NCBI RefSeq assembly: GCF_003290085.1
Contig: NZ_QMKJ01000001.1
Location: 496,001 to 560,000 of the forward strand
DNA from: Aliidiomarina sp. B3213
Lineage (GTDB): Bacteria > Pseudomonadota > Gammaproteobacteria > Enterobacterales > Alteromonadaceae
Direction of reading: 5' to 3'
DNA length: 64,000 nucleotides
The translations under genes were made by a program, and so were the position numbers. Positions 49,438-59,696 of this stretch are shown here, one piece after another; the first letter of the stretch is position 1, and each line of letters opens with the position of its first letter. The notes below the pieces were generated by a model. That model worked only from the letters and a program-made list of their open reading frames with translations, did no database searches and was not told the origin of the DNA.

Positions 49438-50142
49438 ATGCAAAACGTAGATCCTACTGAGATCAATAAATTTAATGATATATCATCTCAGTGGTGGGAC
49501 CCTGAAGGTCAATTTAAGCCGTTGCATCAAATCAATCCCCTGCGTGTTCAGTTTATAGACATGAATGTAGCCGGACTAAATGGCAAAAAAGTACTCGACG
49601 TGGGCTGCGGGGGTGGATTACTCAGTGAAGCAATGGCAAAAGCTGGTGCAAATGTAACAGCTATAGACATGGGCGAAGAAGGCCTGAGCGTAGCCAAGCT
49701 TCACGCGCTAGAGAGCAAAGTTTCAATTGATTACCAGCAATCCACTGCTGAAGAGTTTGCGGAAAACCACAAGCAGCAATTCGAAGTTGTTACATGTCTT
49801 GAAATGTTGGAGCACGTTCCGCACCCAGAAAGTATTGTCGCAGCTTGTGCTCAGCTCGTTAAACCTGGTGGGAAAGTTATTTTCTCTACATTGAACAGAA
49901 CGCTTAAAGCTAAGTTACTAGGCGTTTATATGGCTGAATATGTGCTTCAATGGGTACCGAAAGGAACGCACGACGCCAACAAGTTTATTAAGCCATCTGA
50001 GTTACTCTCTGTCGCCAGTGAAAATGGCCTATTTGCGAAGCAAATGACTGGCATACATTACAACCCACTTACCTCTGCTTTTTATACCAGCGACAGAAAC
50101 GTAGACGTAAACTACATTGTTTGCTGTGAAAAAGAAGCTTAG
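49438..50142 (+). CDS. ubiG: Ubiquinone biosynthesis O-methyltransferase
   Basis: Performs both O-methylations of ubiquinone synthesis. The 234 residues show [20 protein letters not shown] near the start, SAM motif [17 protein letters not shown], and [13 protein letters not shown]. The ATG follows CGGAG at 6-7 nt. It is divergent from gyrA and followed 8 nt later by a HAD phosphatase. Confidence 0.97.
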   Translation: MQNVDPTEINKFNDISSQWWDPEGQFKPLHQINPLRVQFIDMNVAGLNGKKVLDVGCGGGLLSEAMAKAGANVTAIDMGEEGLSVAKLHALESKVSIDYQQSTAEEFAENHKQQFEVVTCLEMLEHVPHPESIVAACAQLVKPGGKVIFSTLNRTLKAKLLGVYMAEYVLQWVPKGTHDANKFIKPSELLSVASENGLFAKQMTGIHYNPLTSAFYTSDRNVDVNYIVCCEKEA

Positions 50143-50150
50143 GACTAGTC

Positions 50151-50822
50151 ATGCAAAACATTTCTCTTACTGATATTCAGGCCGTAATTTTCGATCTTGA
50201 CGGTACACTGCTCGACACGGCCCATGACCTTGGTTTCGCATTGAATGAAATGTTACGTCAACGGCAAAGAGAAATAATTTCATACGACCGCATACGCCCA
50301 ATAGCAAGCCATGGCTCGAGGGGGTTGTTGCAACTTGGATTTGGCGACGACTTTAATGCTCAAACCGAACACCAATTAAGAACTGAGTTTTTAAGCGTAT
50401 ATGAGTCGTGCTTACTTAGTAAAACCCGATATTTTGAAGGTGTACAAGAGTTGCTTAATCAGCTTCAATGTATCGGAATTAAAACAGGTGTAGTAACCAA
50501 CAAGCCTCATAAATATACGGTGCCGATTGTACAGGCGTTCGATGAACTAAAAGCGATGAAAAGTATAATCAGTGGCGATACCTTAAGCGTGGCGAAGCCG
50601 AATCCCGAGCCACTTTTACTATCAGCTCAACAGCTCGAGGTAAGACCCGAGCATTGCTTATACGTAGGAGATGCTGCACGGGACATAGAAGCCGGTCGCC
50701 GTGCCAATATGAAAACGGTTTTAGCAAACTGGGGCTATTTTACCGAGCAGGACAACCCAGAGAGCTGGGGCTATGATTTCGTCGCAGAAGCACCAGAGGC
50801 CATAGCGCAGTGGTTAGGTTGA
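50151..50822 (+). CDS. HAD-IA phosphatase, phosphoglycolate phosphatase / MupP-like
   Basis: A 223-residue HAD hydrolase: motif I VIFDLDGTLLDTAHD, motif II VVTNKP, motif III Lys in VAKPNPEP and motif IV YVGDAARDIEAGRRA. The gene next to ubiG in Pseudomonas encodes MupP, the N-acetylmuramate 6-phosphate phosphatase of cell-wall recycling, while gph-type enzymes hydrolyse phosphoglycolate. The ubiG position favours the MupP-like reading, but the sequence alone does not decide. Confidence 0.85.
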   Translation: MQNISLTDIQAVIFDLDGTLLDTAHDLGFALNEMLRQRQREIISYDRIRPIASHGSRGLLQLGFGDDFNAQTEHQLRTEFLSVYESCLLSKTRYFEGVQELLNQLQCIGIKTGVVTNKPHKYTVPIVQAFDELKAMKSIISGDTLSVAKPNPEPLLLSAQQLEVRPEHCLYVGDAARDIEAGRRANMKTVLANWGYFTEQDNPESWGYDFVAEAPEAIAQWLG

Positions 50823-51038
50823 TGGCGTACCTGCTTTTATAATAGACAGAAAATTACCGCAAAAGTCATATATAGCTAAGTCGTCTTTGTCGGTTATTAT
50901 TTTATTATAAAATCGAATTAACAGCGAAACCCACGCCAGTTATGGCTATCGCAAAGTTCAATAAAAAAAATGCTCAAATCTTCAAATTTCTTGCTTGATC
51001 AAAACCACATTCCTCACTAAAGTACCGCACATACCCCA

Positions 51039-51096
51039 ACACAATATCTTGTGGTTATTTTCAGACCAACACCACTACGGACACAAGATATAGTGA
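51039..51096 (+). promoter_or_regulatory. Two NrdR boxes upstream of nrdA
   Basis: ACACAATATCTTGTGG (51039-51054) and ACACAAGATATAGTGA (51081-51096) match the NrdR consensus ACACWATATWTTGTGT closely. They are 42 bp apart, about four helical turns. The second box contains TATAGT (51089-51094), a likely -10, so binding would block RNA polymerase. Confidence 0.85.
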
Positions 51097-51120
51097 TAAC
51101 AATAAATGAGTGAGGGAGCC

Positions 51121-53466
51121 ATGAGCCAGTCTATCCAAGTCACCAAGCGCAATGGAACAAGAGAAGCATTAGACCTAGACAAAATCCACCGAGTGGTGAG
51201 TTGGGCAGCTGAAGGTTTAAACAATGTTTCTGTCTCGCAAGTTGAAATAAAGTCACAAATTCAATTTTATGACGGTATTCGCACCGACGACATTCACGAA
51301 ACCATCATCAAAGCAGCTGCTGACCTTATCTCTGAAGATGCACCCGATTATCAATACCTAGCTGCACGGCTAGCTATTTTCCACCTACGCAAAAAAGCAT
51401 ATGGTGAGTTCGAGCCTCCGCACTTATACCAGCACGTAAAAGCAATGGTTGAAAGCAACCGTTACGACAAACACTTGCTGGAAGACTACAGCGAAGCAGA
51501 ATTCAACGAGATGAACGACTTTCTAGAGCATAGCAGAGACTTAAACTTCTCTTATGCTGCTGTTAAACAGTTGGAAGGTAAATATCTTGTTCAAAACCGT
51601 GTTACTGGCGAAGTGTTTGAAAGCGCCCAGTTCCTTTACGTTTTAGTGGCCGCATGCTTGTTCGCCAAATACCCAGCTGAAACACGTTTAGACTACATTC
51701 GCCGTTTCTATGACGCAGCATCTACATTCAAGCTTTCGTTGCCTACACCTATCATGTCTGGTGTAAGAACCCCTACTCGTCAATTTAGCTCCTGTGTGCT
51801 TATTGAATGTGGTGACAGTCTCGACTCCATCAATGCAACGGCAAGTGCAATTGTAAAATACGTTTCTCAACGTGCGGGTATTGGTATTAATGCAGGCCGT
51901 ATTCGCGCGTTAGGTAGCCCTATTCGTAATGGCGAAGCCTACCACACAGGTTGTATTCCGTTTTTCAAATACTTCCAGACAGCAGTTAAAAGCTGCTCTC
52001 AAGGTGGTGTTCGTGGCGGTGCGGCTACGTTGTTCTACCCACTTTGGCACTTGGAAGTTGAGTCTTTACTGGTACTTAAAAACAACCGCGGTGTAGAAGA
52101 AAACCGTGTGCGCCACCTAGACTATGGTGTGCAGTTCAACAAAACCATGTACCAGCGTTTGATTAAAGACGACTACATCACATTATTCAGCCCTTCAGAC
52201 GTGCCAGGTTTATACGACGCGTTTTTCGCAGACCAAGACGAGTTTGAGCGTTTGTACGTGCAATACGAAGCTGACGATTCAATTCGTAAGAAGCGGATAA
52301 AAGCTATCGAACTGTTTAGCTTGTTTATGCAAGAACGTGCCAGCACGGGTCGTATTTACTTACAAAACGTAGATCATACGAACAACCATAGCCCGTTTAA
52401 CCCGAAACTTGCTCCTGTACGTCAAAGTAACTTGTGCTTAGAAATTGCACTACCCACTAAGCCACTAGAGCATATCAACGACGAGAATGGCGAAATTGCG
52501 CTTTGTACCTTGTCTGCATTTAATCTAGGTGCAATTAAGTCGTTAGACGATTTAGAAGAACTTGCCGACCTAGCGGTACGTTCACTAGACAGCTTACTGG
52601 ATTACCAAGACTACCCTGTTCCTGCTGCACGTAGTGCAAGCATGGCGCGTAGAACACTCGGTATAGGTGTTATTAACTTTGCCTACTACTTAGCTAAGAA
52701 TGGTGTGCGCTATTCAGACGGAAGTGCAAACGGCTTGGTTCACAAAACCTTTGAAGCTATTCAGTACTACCTCATGAAAGCTTCTAACGAATTGGCAAAA
52801 GAAAAAGGTGCGTGTCCGAAGTTTAACGAGACAACTTATGCCGACGGTATCTTGCCTATCGACACGTACAAAAAAGAAATCGATAGCATTTGTGAAGAAC
52901 CTCTGCATTTAGACTGGGAAGGCTTACGAGCTTCAATTAAGGAGTATGGTCTTCGTAACTCTACGTTGTCGGCGCTTATGCCTTCTGAAACGTCGTCGCA
53001 AATCTCTAACGCGACAAACGGTATTGAGCCGCCTCGTGGTCATATCAGCATTAAGTCTTCAAAAGACGGTGTGTTGAAGCAAGTTGTACCAGAGTTCGAA
53101 CGTTTGAAAGACCAGTATGAATTGCTGTGGTCAATCCCAAGTAATAAAGGTTACCTAGAGCTTGTCGCGATTATGCAAAAGTTTGTGGACCAAACCATTT
53201 CTGCAAACACCAACTACGATCCGGGCAAGTTTGAAGGCGGTAAAGTACCGATGCGTCAGTTACTGCAAGATCTACTGTATGCGTACAAGCTGGGTGTAAA
53301 AACCATGTATTACCATAATACACGCGATGGTGCGGCAGACAGTCAAACCGACCTTTCAGCTACAGCTCGTAAGAAAATGGAAGACAAGGCAGACCAAGCT
53401 CAAGCGGCTGTGACTGCAACGATAGAAGAAGACGACGACTGCGCTGGCGGCGCTTGTAAAATTTAA
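51121..53466 (+). CDS. nrdA: Class Ia ribonucleoside-diphosphate reductase, alpha subunit
   Basis: Catalytic subunit that reduces NDPs to dNDPs. The 781 residues start with an ATP-cone ([19 protein letters not shown]) carrying the dATP switch, then the 10-stranded barrel with the [13 protein letters not shown] cysteine, [14 protein letters not shown], the [10 protein letters not shown] loop with a redox cysteine, and [14 protein letters not shown]. The C-terminal swinging arm ends CAGGACKI. Start chosen at [12 protein letters not shown], matching E. coli NrdA, with GGGAG closely upstream; an ATG 15 nt earlier is possible. NrdR boxes lie just upstream. Confidence 0.97.
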   Translation: MSQSIQVTKRNGTREALDLDKIHRVVSWAAEGLNNVSVSQVEIKSQIQFYDGIRTDDIHETIIKAAADLISEDAPDYQYLAARLAIFHLRKKAYGEFEPPHLYQHVKAMVESNRYDKHLLEDYSEAEFNEMNDFLEHSRDLNFSYAAVKQLEGKYLVQNRVTGEVFESAQFLYVLVAACLFAKYPAETRLDYIRRFYDAASTFKLSLPTPIMSGVRTPTRQFSSCVLIECGDSLDSINATASAIVKYVSQRAGIGINAGRIRALGSPIRNGEAYHTGCIPFFKYFQTAVKSCSQGGVRGGAATLFYPLWHLEVESLLVLKNNRGVEENRVRHLDYGVQFNKTMYQRLIKDDYITLFSPSDVPGLYDAFFADQDEFERLYVQYEADDSIRKKRIKAIELFSLFMQERASTGRIYLQNVDHTNNHSPFNPKLAPVRQSNLCLEIALPTKPLEHINDENGEIALCTLSAFNLGAIKSLDDLEELADLAVRSLDSLLDYQDYPVPAARSASMARRTLGIGVINFAYYLAKNGVRYSDGSANGLVHKTFEAIQYYLMKASNELAKEKGACPKFNETTYADGILPIDTYKKEIDSICEEPLHLDWEGLRASIKEYGLRNSTLSALMPSETSSQISNATNGIEPPRGHISIKSSKDGVLKQVVPEFERLKDQYELLWSIPSNKGYLELVAIMQKFVDQTISANTNYDPGKFEGGKVPMRQLLQDLLYAYKLGVKTMYYHNTRDGAADSQTDLSATARKKMEDKADQAQAAVTATIEEDDDCAGGACKI

Positions 53467-53477
53467 GGAGTTTAAAC

Positions 53478-54608
53478 ATGCGCTATTCAACGTTTAATCA
53501 AACGAATGTGAATCCTCTTGGTGAGCCGATGTTTTTCGGTAATCCAGTTAACGTTGCCCGTTATGATCAGCAGCGCCACAGCATTTTTGAGAAGCTTATT
53601 GAAAAGCAGTTAAGCTTCTTCTGGCGCCCTGAAGAAGTTGACGTTAGCCGCGACCGCGTGGACTTCCAAGCGATGACTGACAGCGAAAAACACATTTTCA
53701 TTTCAAACTTGAAATATCAAACGTTGTTAGACTCAGTACAAGGCCGTAGCCCGAATATCGCCCTACTTCCTATAGTGTCATTGCCAGAACTCGAGACTTG
53801 GATTGAAACTTGGTCATTTTCTGAAACCATTCACTCGCGTTCATACACCCACATTTTAAGAAATTTGTTTAGCGACCCAGCGAAAGTGTTTGACGATATC
53901 GTCATGAACGATCAGATTCGCAAACGCGCGACAGACATTTCTAAGTACTACGATGACCTTATTTTCTATACGCAGCTATGGCAAACCCATGGCGAAGGAA
54001 CTGTAGAAGTTGAAGGCGAAACCTACCAAGTTTCAGTACGTGACTTGAAGAAAAAGTTGTTCCTTTGCGTAAACTCTGTAAATGCTTTGGAAGCGATTCG
54101 TTTCTATGTAAGTTTCGCATGTACATTCGCTTTCGCAGAGCGTGAAATTATGGAAGGCAACTCGAAAATTATTCGCCTTATAGCGCGCGACGAGAACCTT
54201 CACCTAACTTCTACACAGCACATTATAAACTTGTGGCAATACGGTGATGACGACCCAGAAATGAAAGAAATTGCCGAAGAGTGTCGTGAAGAAGCATTAG
54301 AAATTTTCACTTCAGCGGTAGAGCAAGAAAAAGGCTGGGCTGAATACTTGTTCGAGAACGGCTCTATGATTGGCTTGAACAAAGACATTTTATGTCAGTA
54401 TGTAGAGTACATTGCGAACCTTCGTATGGCTGCAATTGGCTTCGAGCCTCAATACGACCAGACTAGCAATCCTTTGCCTTGGATGAATAAATATCTAGTT
54501 TCTGACAATGTGCAAGTTGCGCCGCAAGAAGCCGAAATTAGCTCGTACTTAGTGGGCCAAATCGACAGTGAAGTAAGCGCTGGTGACTTCGGAGACTTCG
54601 ACCTTTAA
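53478..54608 (+). CDS. nrdB: Class Ia ribonucleotide reductase, beta subunit
   Basis: Provides the tyrosyl radical and di-iron site. The 376 residues carry the radical Tyr123 in [10 protein letters not shown], the iron ligands in [11 protein letters not shown] and [13 protein letters not shown], and the C-terminal GDFGDFDL tail that docks onto NrdA. It follows nrdA after 11 nt and precedes yfaE. Confidence 0.97.
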   Translation: MRYSTFNQTNVNPLGEPMFFGNPVNVARYDQQRHSIFEKLIEKQLSFFWRPEEVDVSRDRVDFQAMTDSEKHIFISNLKYQTLLDSVQGRSPNIALLPIVSLPELETWIETWSFSETIHSRSYTHILRNLFSDPAKVFDDIVMNDQIRKRATDISKYYDDLIFYTQLWQTHGEGTVEVEGETYQVSVRDLKKKLFLCVNSVNALEAIRFYVSFACTFAFAEREIMEGNSKIIRLIARDENLHLTSTQHIINLWQYGDDDPEMKEIAEECREEALEIFTSAVEQEKGWAEYLFENGSMIGLNKDILCQYVEYIANLRMAAIGFEPQYDQTSNPLPWMNKYLVSDNVQVAPQEAEISSYLVGQIDSEVSAGDFGDFDL

Positions 54609-54611
54609 TTC

Positions 54612-54875
54612 ATGAACAGCAAGTTAAAGGTTAAAGTAAACAAGAGCCAAGTTATTGAGGTTGACCCCGGTCAACCTCAAACGCTTTTAGAGGCCTTAGA
54701 ACAAGCTGGGGTTGAAACCCGTTACCATTGTCGCAGTGGCTTTTGCGGAGCCTGCCGCACAACACTTATTTCGGGCGAAGTTGAGTATATTAACGACCCC
54801 CTCGCCTACATGAGACCCCAAGAAATTTTACCTTGCGCCTGCAAAGCTAAAACCGACTTAGAAATCGAGCATTAA
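54612..54875 (+). CDS. yfaE: 2Fe-2S ferredoxin YfaE (NrdB cofactor maintenance)
   Basis: An 87-residue plant-type ferredoxin with cluster ligands Cys40, Cys45, Cys48 (YHCRSGFCGACRTTL) and a fourth in PCAC (Cys75 or Cys77). YfaE supplies electrons to regenerate the diferric-tyrosyl cofactor of NrdB. It starts 3 nt after nrdB stops, the same nrdA-nrdB-yfaE order as E. coli. Confidence 0.95.
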   Translation: MNSKLKVKVNKSQVIEVDPGQPQTLLEALEQAGVETRYHCRSGFCGACRTTLISGEVEYINDPLAYMRPQEILPCACKAKTDLEIEH

Positions 54876-54991
54876 GGAATCGATTCTCCCGAATAGCGAC
54901 ATCTACACATACGATTAGTAGCACTTATCGAAATCAGGCATAATATAAAAAGAAATTAATTTAGCGCAGCCAAGTAGTAAAGGAGCTTTAA

Positions 54992-55255
54992 ATGCTAGCA
55001 GTTATATTCGGGCGCGATTCATGCCCATTTTGCGTTCGCGCGAAACAAATCGCAGAGACTCTCCAACACGAAAAAGACGATTTCGAATATCGTTATGTAG
55101 ATATTATTGCGGAGGGTATCAGCAAAGCTGATCTAGAAAAGACTATTGGTAAACCCGTACTCACCGTTCCACAAATTTTTGTCGACGAGAAACATATTGG
55201 CGGCTGTACAGAGTTTGAAGCTTACGCGAAAGAGAATTTAGGCTTATACGCTTAA
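54992..55255 (+). CDS. grxA: Glutaredoxin 1
   Basis: Dithiol glutaredoxin of 87 residues with the active site CPFC (Cys11, Cys14), TVPQIFVDEKHIGGCTEF and the GrxA-type length. It can reduce the NrdA C-terminal cysteines, which explains its place after the nrd operon. AAGGAG precedes the ATG. It is about 115 bp after yfaE and is ended by a hairpin. Confidence 0.95.
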   Translation: MLAVIFGRDSCPFCVRAKQIAETLQHEKDDFEYRYVDIIAEGISKADLEKTIGKPVLTVPQIFVDEKHIGGCTEFEAYAKENLGLYA

Positions 55256-55269
55256 CGCTCACTTGAAAC

Positions 55270-55308
55270 CGTTTACCACGCTATCTAGCGCGGTAAACGC
55301 CTTTCTTT
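55270..55308 (+). terminator. Terminator after grxA
   Basis: CGTTTACC/GGTAAACG arms continuing past one A-C mismatch to CGC/GCG with loop TATCTA, followed by CCTTTCTTT. Confidence 0.7.
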
Positions 55309-58300
55309 AATTCAGTTCCTTCAGTGCATTCATAAGTCGTTGCTCAGACACCGGAAACGCCGTGCCCAATTCTTGAGCAAATAGTGATACACGATATTCT
55401 TCTATATGCCACCTAAACGGATCTAACGTTTCAGTATTTTCGTTATCTTGCTTCTTCTTCGCGACACGCTTTTTCCATTCTTCTGTAACTTTCTCAACCT
55501 GTAAAACGCGTAATCGATCACGATTTGGATCTGCGTCTAATCGCTCAACCCGTTTTCTCAAGGCCTGCAAATACCGCAATACGTCGGGCAATTTAGCGTA
55601 ACCATAGCTCGAAACGAATTTAGGGAAAATAAGGTTGTCTAAATGCTCTTTAATATCTGCATACGAACGAGCCTGAGCTAGCGGAATTTTCCCTTTAATA
55701 CGTTTGCTTACCTCATGTCCTACCAACAAACACTCTTGCGCTAATTGCGCAATCTGTAATGTTTCTTCATTAAGGTTACCGCGAACATGTTCTAAGGTAC
55801 GAGCAAACGCTTCTTGGTCTTTTATATTTTGAGAGCCTAATAGCTTACTAATTGCAGCCTTAATGCAATCATCAATCAGTGCCTCAATTTTGCCCCACGG
55901 ATTAAAATACATCGCCAATTTAGCTTTATCGGGCAGCGACTGCTGTAAATACTTTACGGGCGAGCTACAGCCCAAATACAGCAAGTGAATTACGCCCTCT
56001 CGATGCGATTTCTCAGCCTCATGCTCAGACTCAAAAACGCGTATTGCAACCGTTTTACCTTCTTGATGAAGTGCTGGAAATGCCTTAACCGTAAATATTC
56101 CCTCACTTTTCTCTACAGGCTTAGGTAAAGCCCCAAAAGTCCATTCGGTCATTCCTTCGCGCTCTAGATCTTGCCCAGCAGCATTGTTAATGGTTTCCTT
56201 CACTTCGCCTTTTAACTTGCGCTTTACTTCATCTAAGCTATCCGCACGCAGCATTAATTTCTCATTTTCATCAATCACGTTGAAATGAATTTTTAAATGC
56301 TTAGGAATAAGTTCTGCATTCCATTCATCTGCAGGTACTTCTATACCGGTGATACGCTTTAATTCCCTCGTCATTACACTTAACAATGGTTCTTTCGTGC
56401 TTTCAACCGAGCTTAAAATAGCTTGCGCAAACTCTGGCGCTGGCACAAAGTTTCGACGCCACTTCTTGGGTAAACTCTTAATCCATGCAGCGACTAATTC
56501 CTTTCTAAACGCAGGAACCTGCCAGTCGAAGCCTTGCTCTTGAACTTGATTTAAAGCTGCCAATGGAATCGTAACGTTCACACCGTCGTCATCTGCACTC
56601 GGCTCGAACACGTACCTAAGCGGTATTTTTAATTGTCCTTGCTGCCAAAAGTCTGGATATTGTTCTTCCTGAACGTGCTCGGTGGACTGTTTCAATAATT
56701 GCGCTTGGGTAAAAAACAAGCTTTCTCTATCGGCTTTAGAAAGCTTCTTCCACCAATTCAATAAGCTTCGATCATCATAAATATGTTCGGGTATGTATTG
56801 CTCATATGCATGGAACAAAGCAATCTCGTCAACTAATAGATCTCGCCTTCTCGACTTCGCCTCGAGATCTTGTATTTCACTAATCAGTTCTAGGTTATGT
56901 TTTACGAATTCCGGTGCCTTTTGTATCCGGCCATTCACTAGTGCTTCTTTGATAAAGATTTCACGAGAAAGTATCGGATCAATTCGAGCAAACTGAACTT
57001 TGCGCTGCGGAACAACAAGCAACCCGTAAAGTGTGACCTGCTCGTTCGCCACAACTGCGCCCTGCTTTTTAGAATAAACAGGCTCGTTATATGTGCGCTT
57101 CACCAAATGAAGCGCTAAGGGCTCAATCCATTGTGGATTGATTTTCGCTACACTACGTGCGTACAGCCGAGATGTTTCCACAAGTTCGCCGGCCATAATC
57201 CACTTCGGTTGTGACTTAAACAGTGCTGAGCCAGGAAAAACAAAGAACTTGGTCTGTCTTGCCCCCAAGTATTCGTGCTGCTCACTTTTTGTACCAATTT
57301 GCGACAGTAGCCCAGACAACAACGCTTGATGGATATGATCAGGTACGCCTTCTTCTTCGCTTAATGGTAGGCCTAACTCACGCACCGACATCCTAAGTTG
57401 GCTGTACAGATCCTGCCATTCCCTAACTCGAAGGTAATGAATGAACTCTTGCTTACAGCGTTTTCTAAACTGACCTTTAGACACTTCCTTCTGAAGTGTT
57501 TGGAGATAGTTCCACAGCTTCAAATAACCCAAGAAATCGGAGGTTTCATCGTGAAATCGAGCATGCAACTGATCAGACTTTTGTTGAGCATCCAACGGAC
57601 GCTCTCTCGGATCTTGAATACTTAGAGCGGCAACAATAATCAATACTTCGCGCATACAATGCTTTTCAGCTGCACAAAGAATCATTCTGCCTAATTTGGG
57701 GTCTATAGGAAGGCGCCCTAACTGCTTCCCCATAGGAGTCAGGCGAACAAACTTCCCTTTTCGCTTCGCCGAAGGCACAACGGCTTGCAGCTCTTCAAGT
57801 AACCGTAAACCGTCATTAATAAACCTGTCGTCAGGCCTTTGTAGAAAGGGGAATGCCTTTATGTCGCCTAGTTTAAGACTAGCCATTTGCAAAATAACGG
57901 CCGCAAGGTTAGTTCTTAATATCTCTGGGTCGGTAAATTCTGGACGCTGATTAAAGTCATCCTCGCTGTATAACCGAACGCAAATACCGGCTTCGAGACG
58001 CCCGCACCGACCAGCGCGCTGGTTCGCGCTTGCTTGTGAAATAGGCTCTACAGGAAGTCGTTGTACTTTCGAGCGATAGCTATAACGACTAATTCTGGCC
58101 ATACCTGGGTCAATCACATATTTAATCCCTGGTACGGTCAGAGAGGTTTCCGCTACGTTGGTCGCTAAAACTATTCTTACGCCCTGATGTGGCTGAAATA
58201 TACGGTTTTGTTCTTGGGCAGACAGACGCGCAAACAATGGAATAATTTCAGGGTTAATATTGCGATAACGCAAATGTTTCGACAGATATTCTGCTAAATC

Positions 58301-59194
58301 TCGAATTTCCCGCTCACCACTTAGGAAAATGAGTATATCCCCAACGGCTTCATGCCAAAGCTCTTCGATAGCGTCAACCACACCCTCTTCAAAATCTATT
58401 TCGTAGGTTTTAGGAATGTCGTCTGCATAACTTGTACGCTCAAGCGGCGAATATCGAACTTCCACAGGATATGTTCTGCCAGAAATCTCAAGAATAGGAG
58501 CCTTGCTGAAGTGTTCAGCAAATCGTTGAGTTTCGATTGTCGCGGAAGTAACGATAATTTTTAGGTCGGTACGCTTTTCGGTAATCTGTTTCAACACGCC
58601 CAACAGAAAATCTATATTTAAGCTTCGCTCGTGGGCTTCATCAATAATAATAACTTCGTAATCGTTAAGAAACCGGTCATTTTGTAACTCTGCCAGTAAT
58701 ATACCGTCGGTCATTAATTTAACTGACGTCTGGTCACCTGTTTTATCTTGAAACCTAACCTTATGACCAACAATACTATTTCCTAACTCACCTAGTTCGC
58801 TAGCTATTCGTGTAGCTACAGAGCGCGCCGCTAATCGACGTGGCTGCGTATGGCCGATAAGACCCGCTGCCCCAAAGCCCATTTCCAATAAAATCTTGGG
58901 TAATTGTGTGGTTTTGCCTGACCCAGTTTCTCCCGCAATGACAACAACTTGGTTTTCTTGTATTGCTTTCTTAATGTCATCTTTTGCCTGAACAACAGGT
59001 AAGTCCTCAGGGTAATTGATTTTCGGAAATCCAGATCTTTTCTGGCTTACTTTTTCACGGGAGGCTTCAATTTTAGCTTTGAGAATCGCAAGCTTTTCTT
59101 CGTCACTGTTTTTCCCAAGCTCACGAATTTTACGTCTCAGACTATGACGATCTTGAGTTCTACATTCAGCAAGTAAAGACAACAACGACTTCAT
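55307..59194 (-). CDS. hrpA: ATP-dependent RNA helicase HrpA (DEAH box)
   Basis: Large DEAH-box helicase of 1295 residues, full length for the family. Motifs: Walker A AGETGSGKTTQLPK, DEAHERSLNIDFLLG, SATI, ATNVAETSLTVPG and QRAGRCGR, then helicase-associated and OB domains and the long C-terminal region ending RLMNALKELN. HrpA has roles in RNA processing and rescue of collided ribosomes in E. coli. The start ATG at MKSLLSLL is chosen; a longer reading adds 15 residues lying in the upstream terminator. Confidence 0.96.
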   Translation of the reverse strand: MKSLLSLLAECRTQDRHSLRRKIRELGKNSDEEKLAILKAKIEASREKVSQKRSGFPKINYPEDLPVVQAKDDIKKAIQENQVVVIAGETGSGKTTQLPKILLEMGFGAAGLIGHTQPRRLAARSVATRIASELGELGNSIVGHKVRFQDKTGDQTSVKLMTDGILLAELQNDRFLNDYEVIIIDEAHERSLNIDFLLGVLKQITEKRTDLKIIVTSATIETQRFAEHFSKAPILEISGRTYPVEVRYSPLERTSYADDIPKTYEIDFEEGVVDAIEELWHEAVGDILIFLSGEREIRDLAEYLSKHLRYRNINPEIIPLFARLSAQEQNRIFQPHQGVRIVLATNVAETSLTVPGIKYVIDPGMARISRYSYRSKVQRLPVEPISQASANQRAGRCGRLEAGICVRLYSEDDFNQRPEFTDPEILRTNLAAVILQMASLKLGDIKAFPFLQRPDDRFINDGLRLLEELQAVVPSAKRKGKFVRLTPMGKQLGRLPIDPKLGRMILCAAEKHCMREVLIIVAALSIQDPRERPLDAQQKSDQLHARFHDETSDFLGYLKLWNYLQTLQKEVSKGQFRKRCKQEFIHYLRVREWQDLYSQLRMSVRELGLPLSEEEGVPDHIHQALLSGLLSQIGTKSEQHEYLGARQTKFFVFPGSALFKSQPKWIMAGELVETSRLYARSVAKINPQWIEPLALHLVKRTYNEPVYSKKQGAVVANEQVTLYGLLVVPQRKVQFARIDPILSREIFIKEALVNGRIQKAPEFVKHNLELISEIQDLEAKSRRRDLLVDEIALFHAYEQYIPEHIYDDRSLLNWWKKLSKADRESLFFTQAQLLKQSTEHVQEEQYPDFWQQGQLKIPLRYVFEPSADDDGVNVTIPLAALNQVQEQGFDWQVPAFRKELVAAWIKSLPKKWRRNFVPAPEFAQAILSSVESTKEPLLSVMTRELKRITGIEVPADEWNAELIPKHLKIHFNVIDENEKLMLRADSLDEVKRKLKGEVKETINNAAGQDLEREGMTEWTFGALPKPVEKSEGIFTVKAFPALHQEGKTVAIRVFESEHEAEKSHREGVIHLLYLGCSSPVKYLQQSLPDKAKLAMYFNPWGKIEALIDDCIKAAISKLLGSQNIKDQEAFARTLEHVRGNLNEETLQIAQLAQECLLVGHEVSKRIKGKIPLAQARSYADIKEHLDNLIFPKFVSSYGYAKLPDVLRYLQALRKRVERLDADPNRDRLRVLQVEKVTEEWKKRVAKKKQDNENTETLDPFRWHIEEYRVSLFAQELGTAFPVSEQRLMNALKELN

Positions 59195-59217
59195 TTCAAC
59201 AACCAACTTCCCAACGA

Positions 59218-59255
59218 AAAGAGCCGCAGAGTTTATCAAAACTCGGCGGCTCTTT
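59218..59255 (-). terminator. Terminator between the CBS-domain gene and hrpA
   Basis: AAAGAGCCGC/GCGGCTCTTT outer stem with inner GAGTTT/AAACTC and loop ATCA, followed on the minus strand by TTTT. Confidence 0.85.
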
Positions 59256-59270
59256 GTTAATACATCTTAA

Positions 59271-59690
59271 TTAATGTTTTCCGTACGCATCACTCAAGTG
59301 AAGGTCAATAGCTCGCAAAATATCAGTTCTATTAATAGCTCCCACCAAACGATTGAACTCATCTACCACTGGAAACAACTTTGGCTTCCCTGAGCCCAGC
59401 TGCTGAGCCAAATCAACAATAGCCATATCATCAGAAACTGTGACTGGCTCATGAGCCGTCATACAGTCTGCTACAGTGGCACTTTGCTCTTGATGGTAAG
59501 CCCCTTCCAACATCATCATAATGCAGTCTTGTTCCGACAAAAAACCAATTACTTCTCTATTTTCATTAATAACAGGACCACCACTTTGCTGTGCAGACAA
59601 CAAACGATGTACAGCATCTTCAATAGGCATAGCCGAAGTAAATGTAATTGGATGTCTATTCATGTATTCACTAACTTTAAGTGACCGCAT
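59271..59690 (-). CDS. CBS-domain protein
   Basis: A 139-residue protein made of two tandem CBS motifs: VSEYMNRHPITFTSAMPIEDAV / SGGPVINENREVIGFLSEQD (in part) and TVADCMTAHEPVTV / LFPVVDEFNRLVGAINRTDI. Such stand-alone CBS pairs bind adenosyl ligands such as AMP, ATP or SAM and sense energy status; the ligand and partner are not known here. It starts 6 nt after the lipoprotein peptidase gene stops, so the two are likely one operon. Confidence 0.88.
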   Translation of the reverse strand: MRSLKVSEYMNRHPITFTSAMPIEDAVHRLLSAQQSGGPVINENREVIGFLSEQDCIMMMLEGAYHQEQSATVADCMTAHEPVTVSDDMAIVDLAQQLGSGKPKLFPVVDEFNRLVGAINRTDILRAIDLHLSDAYGKH

Positions 59691-59696
59691 ATAGTT

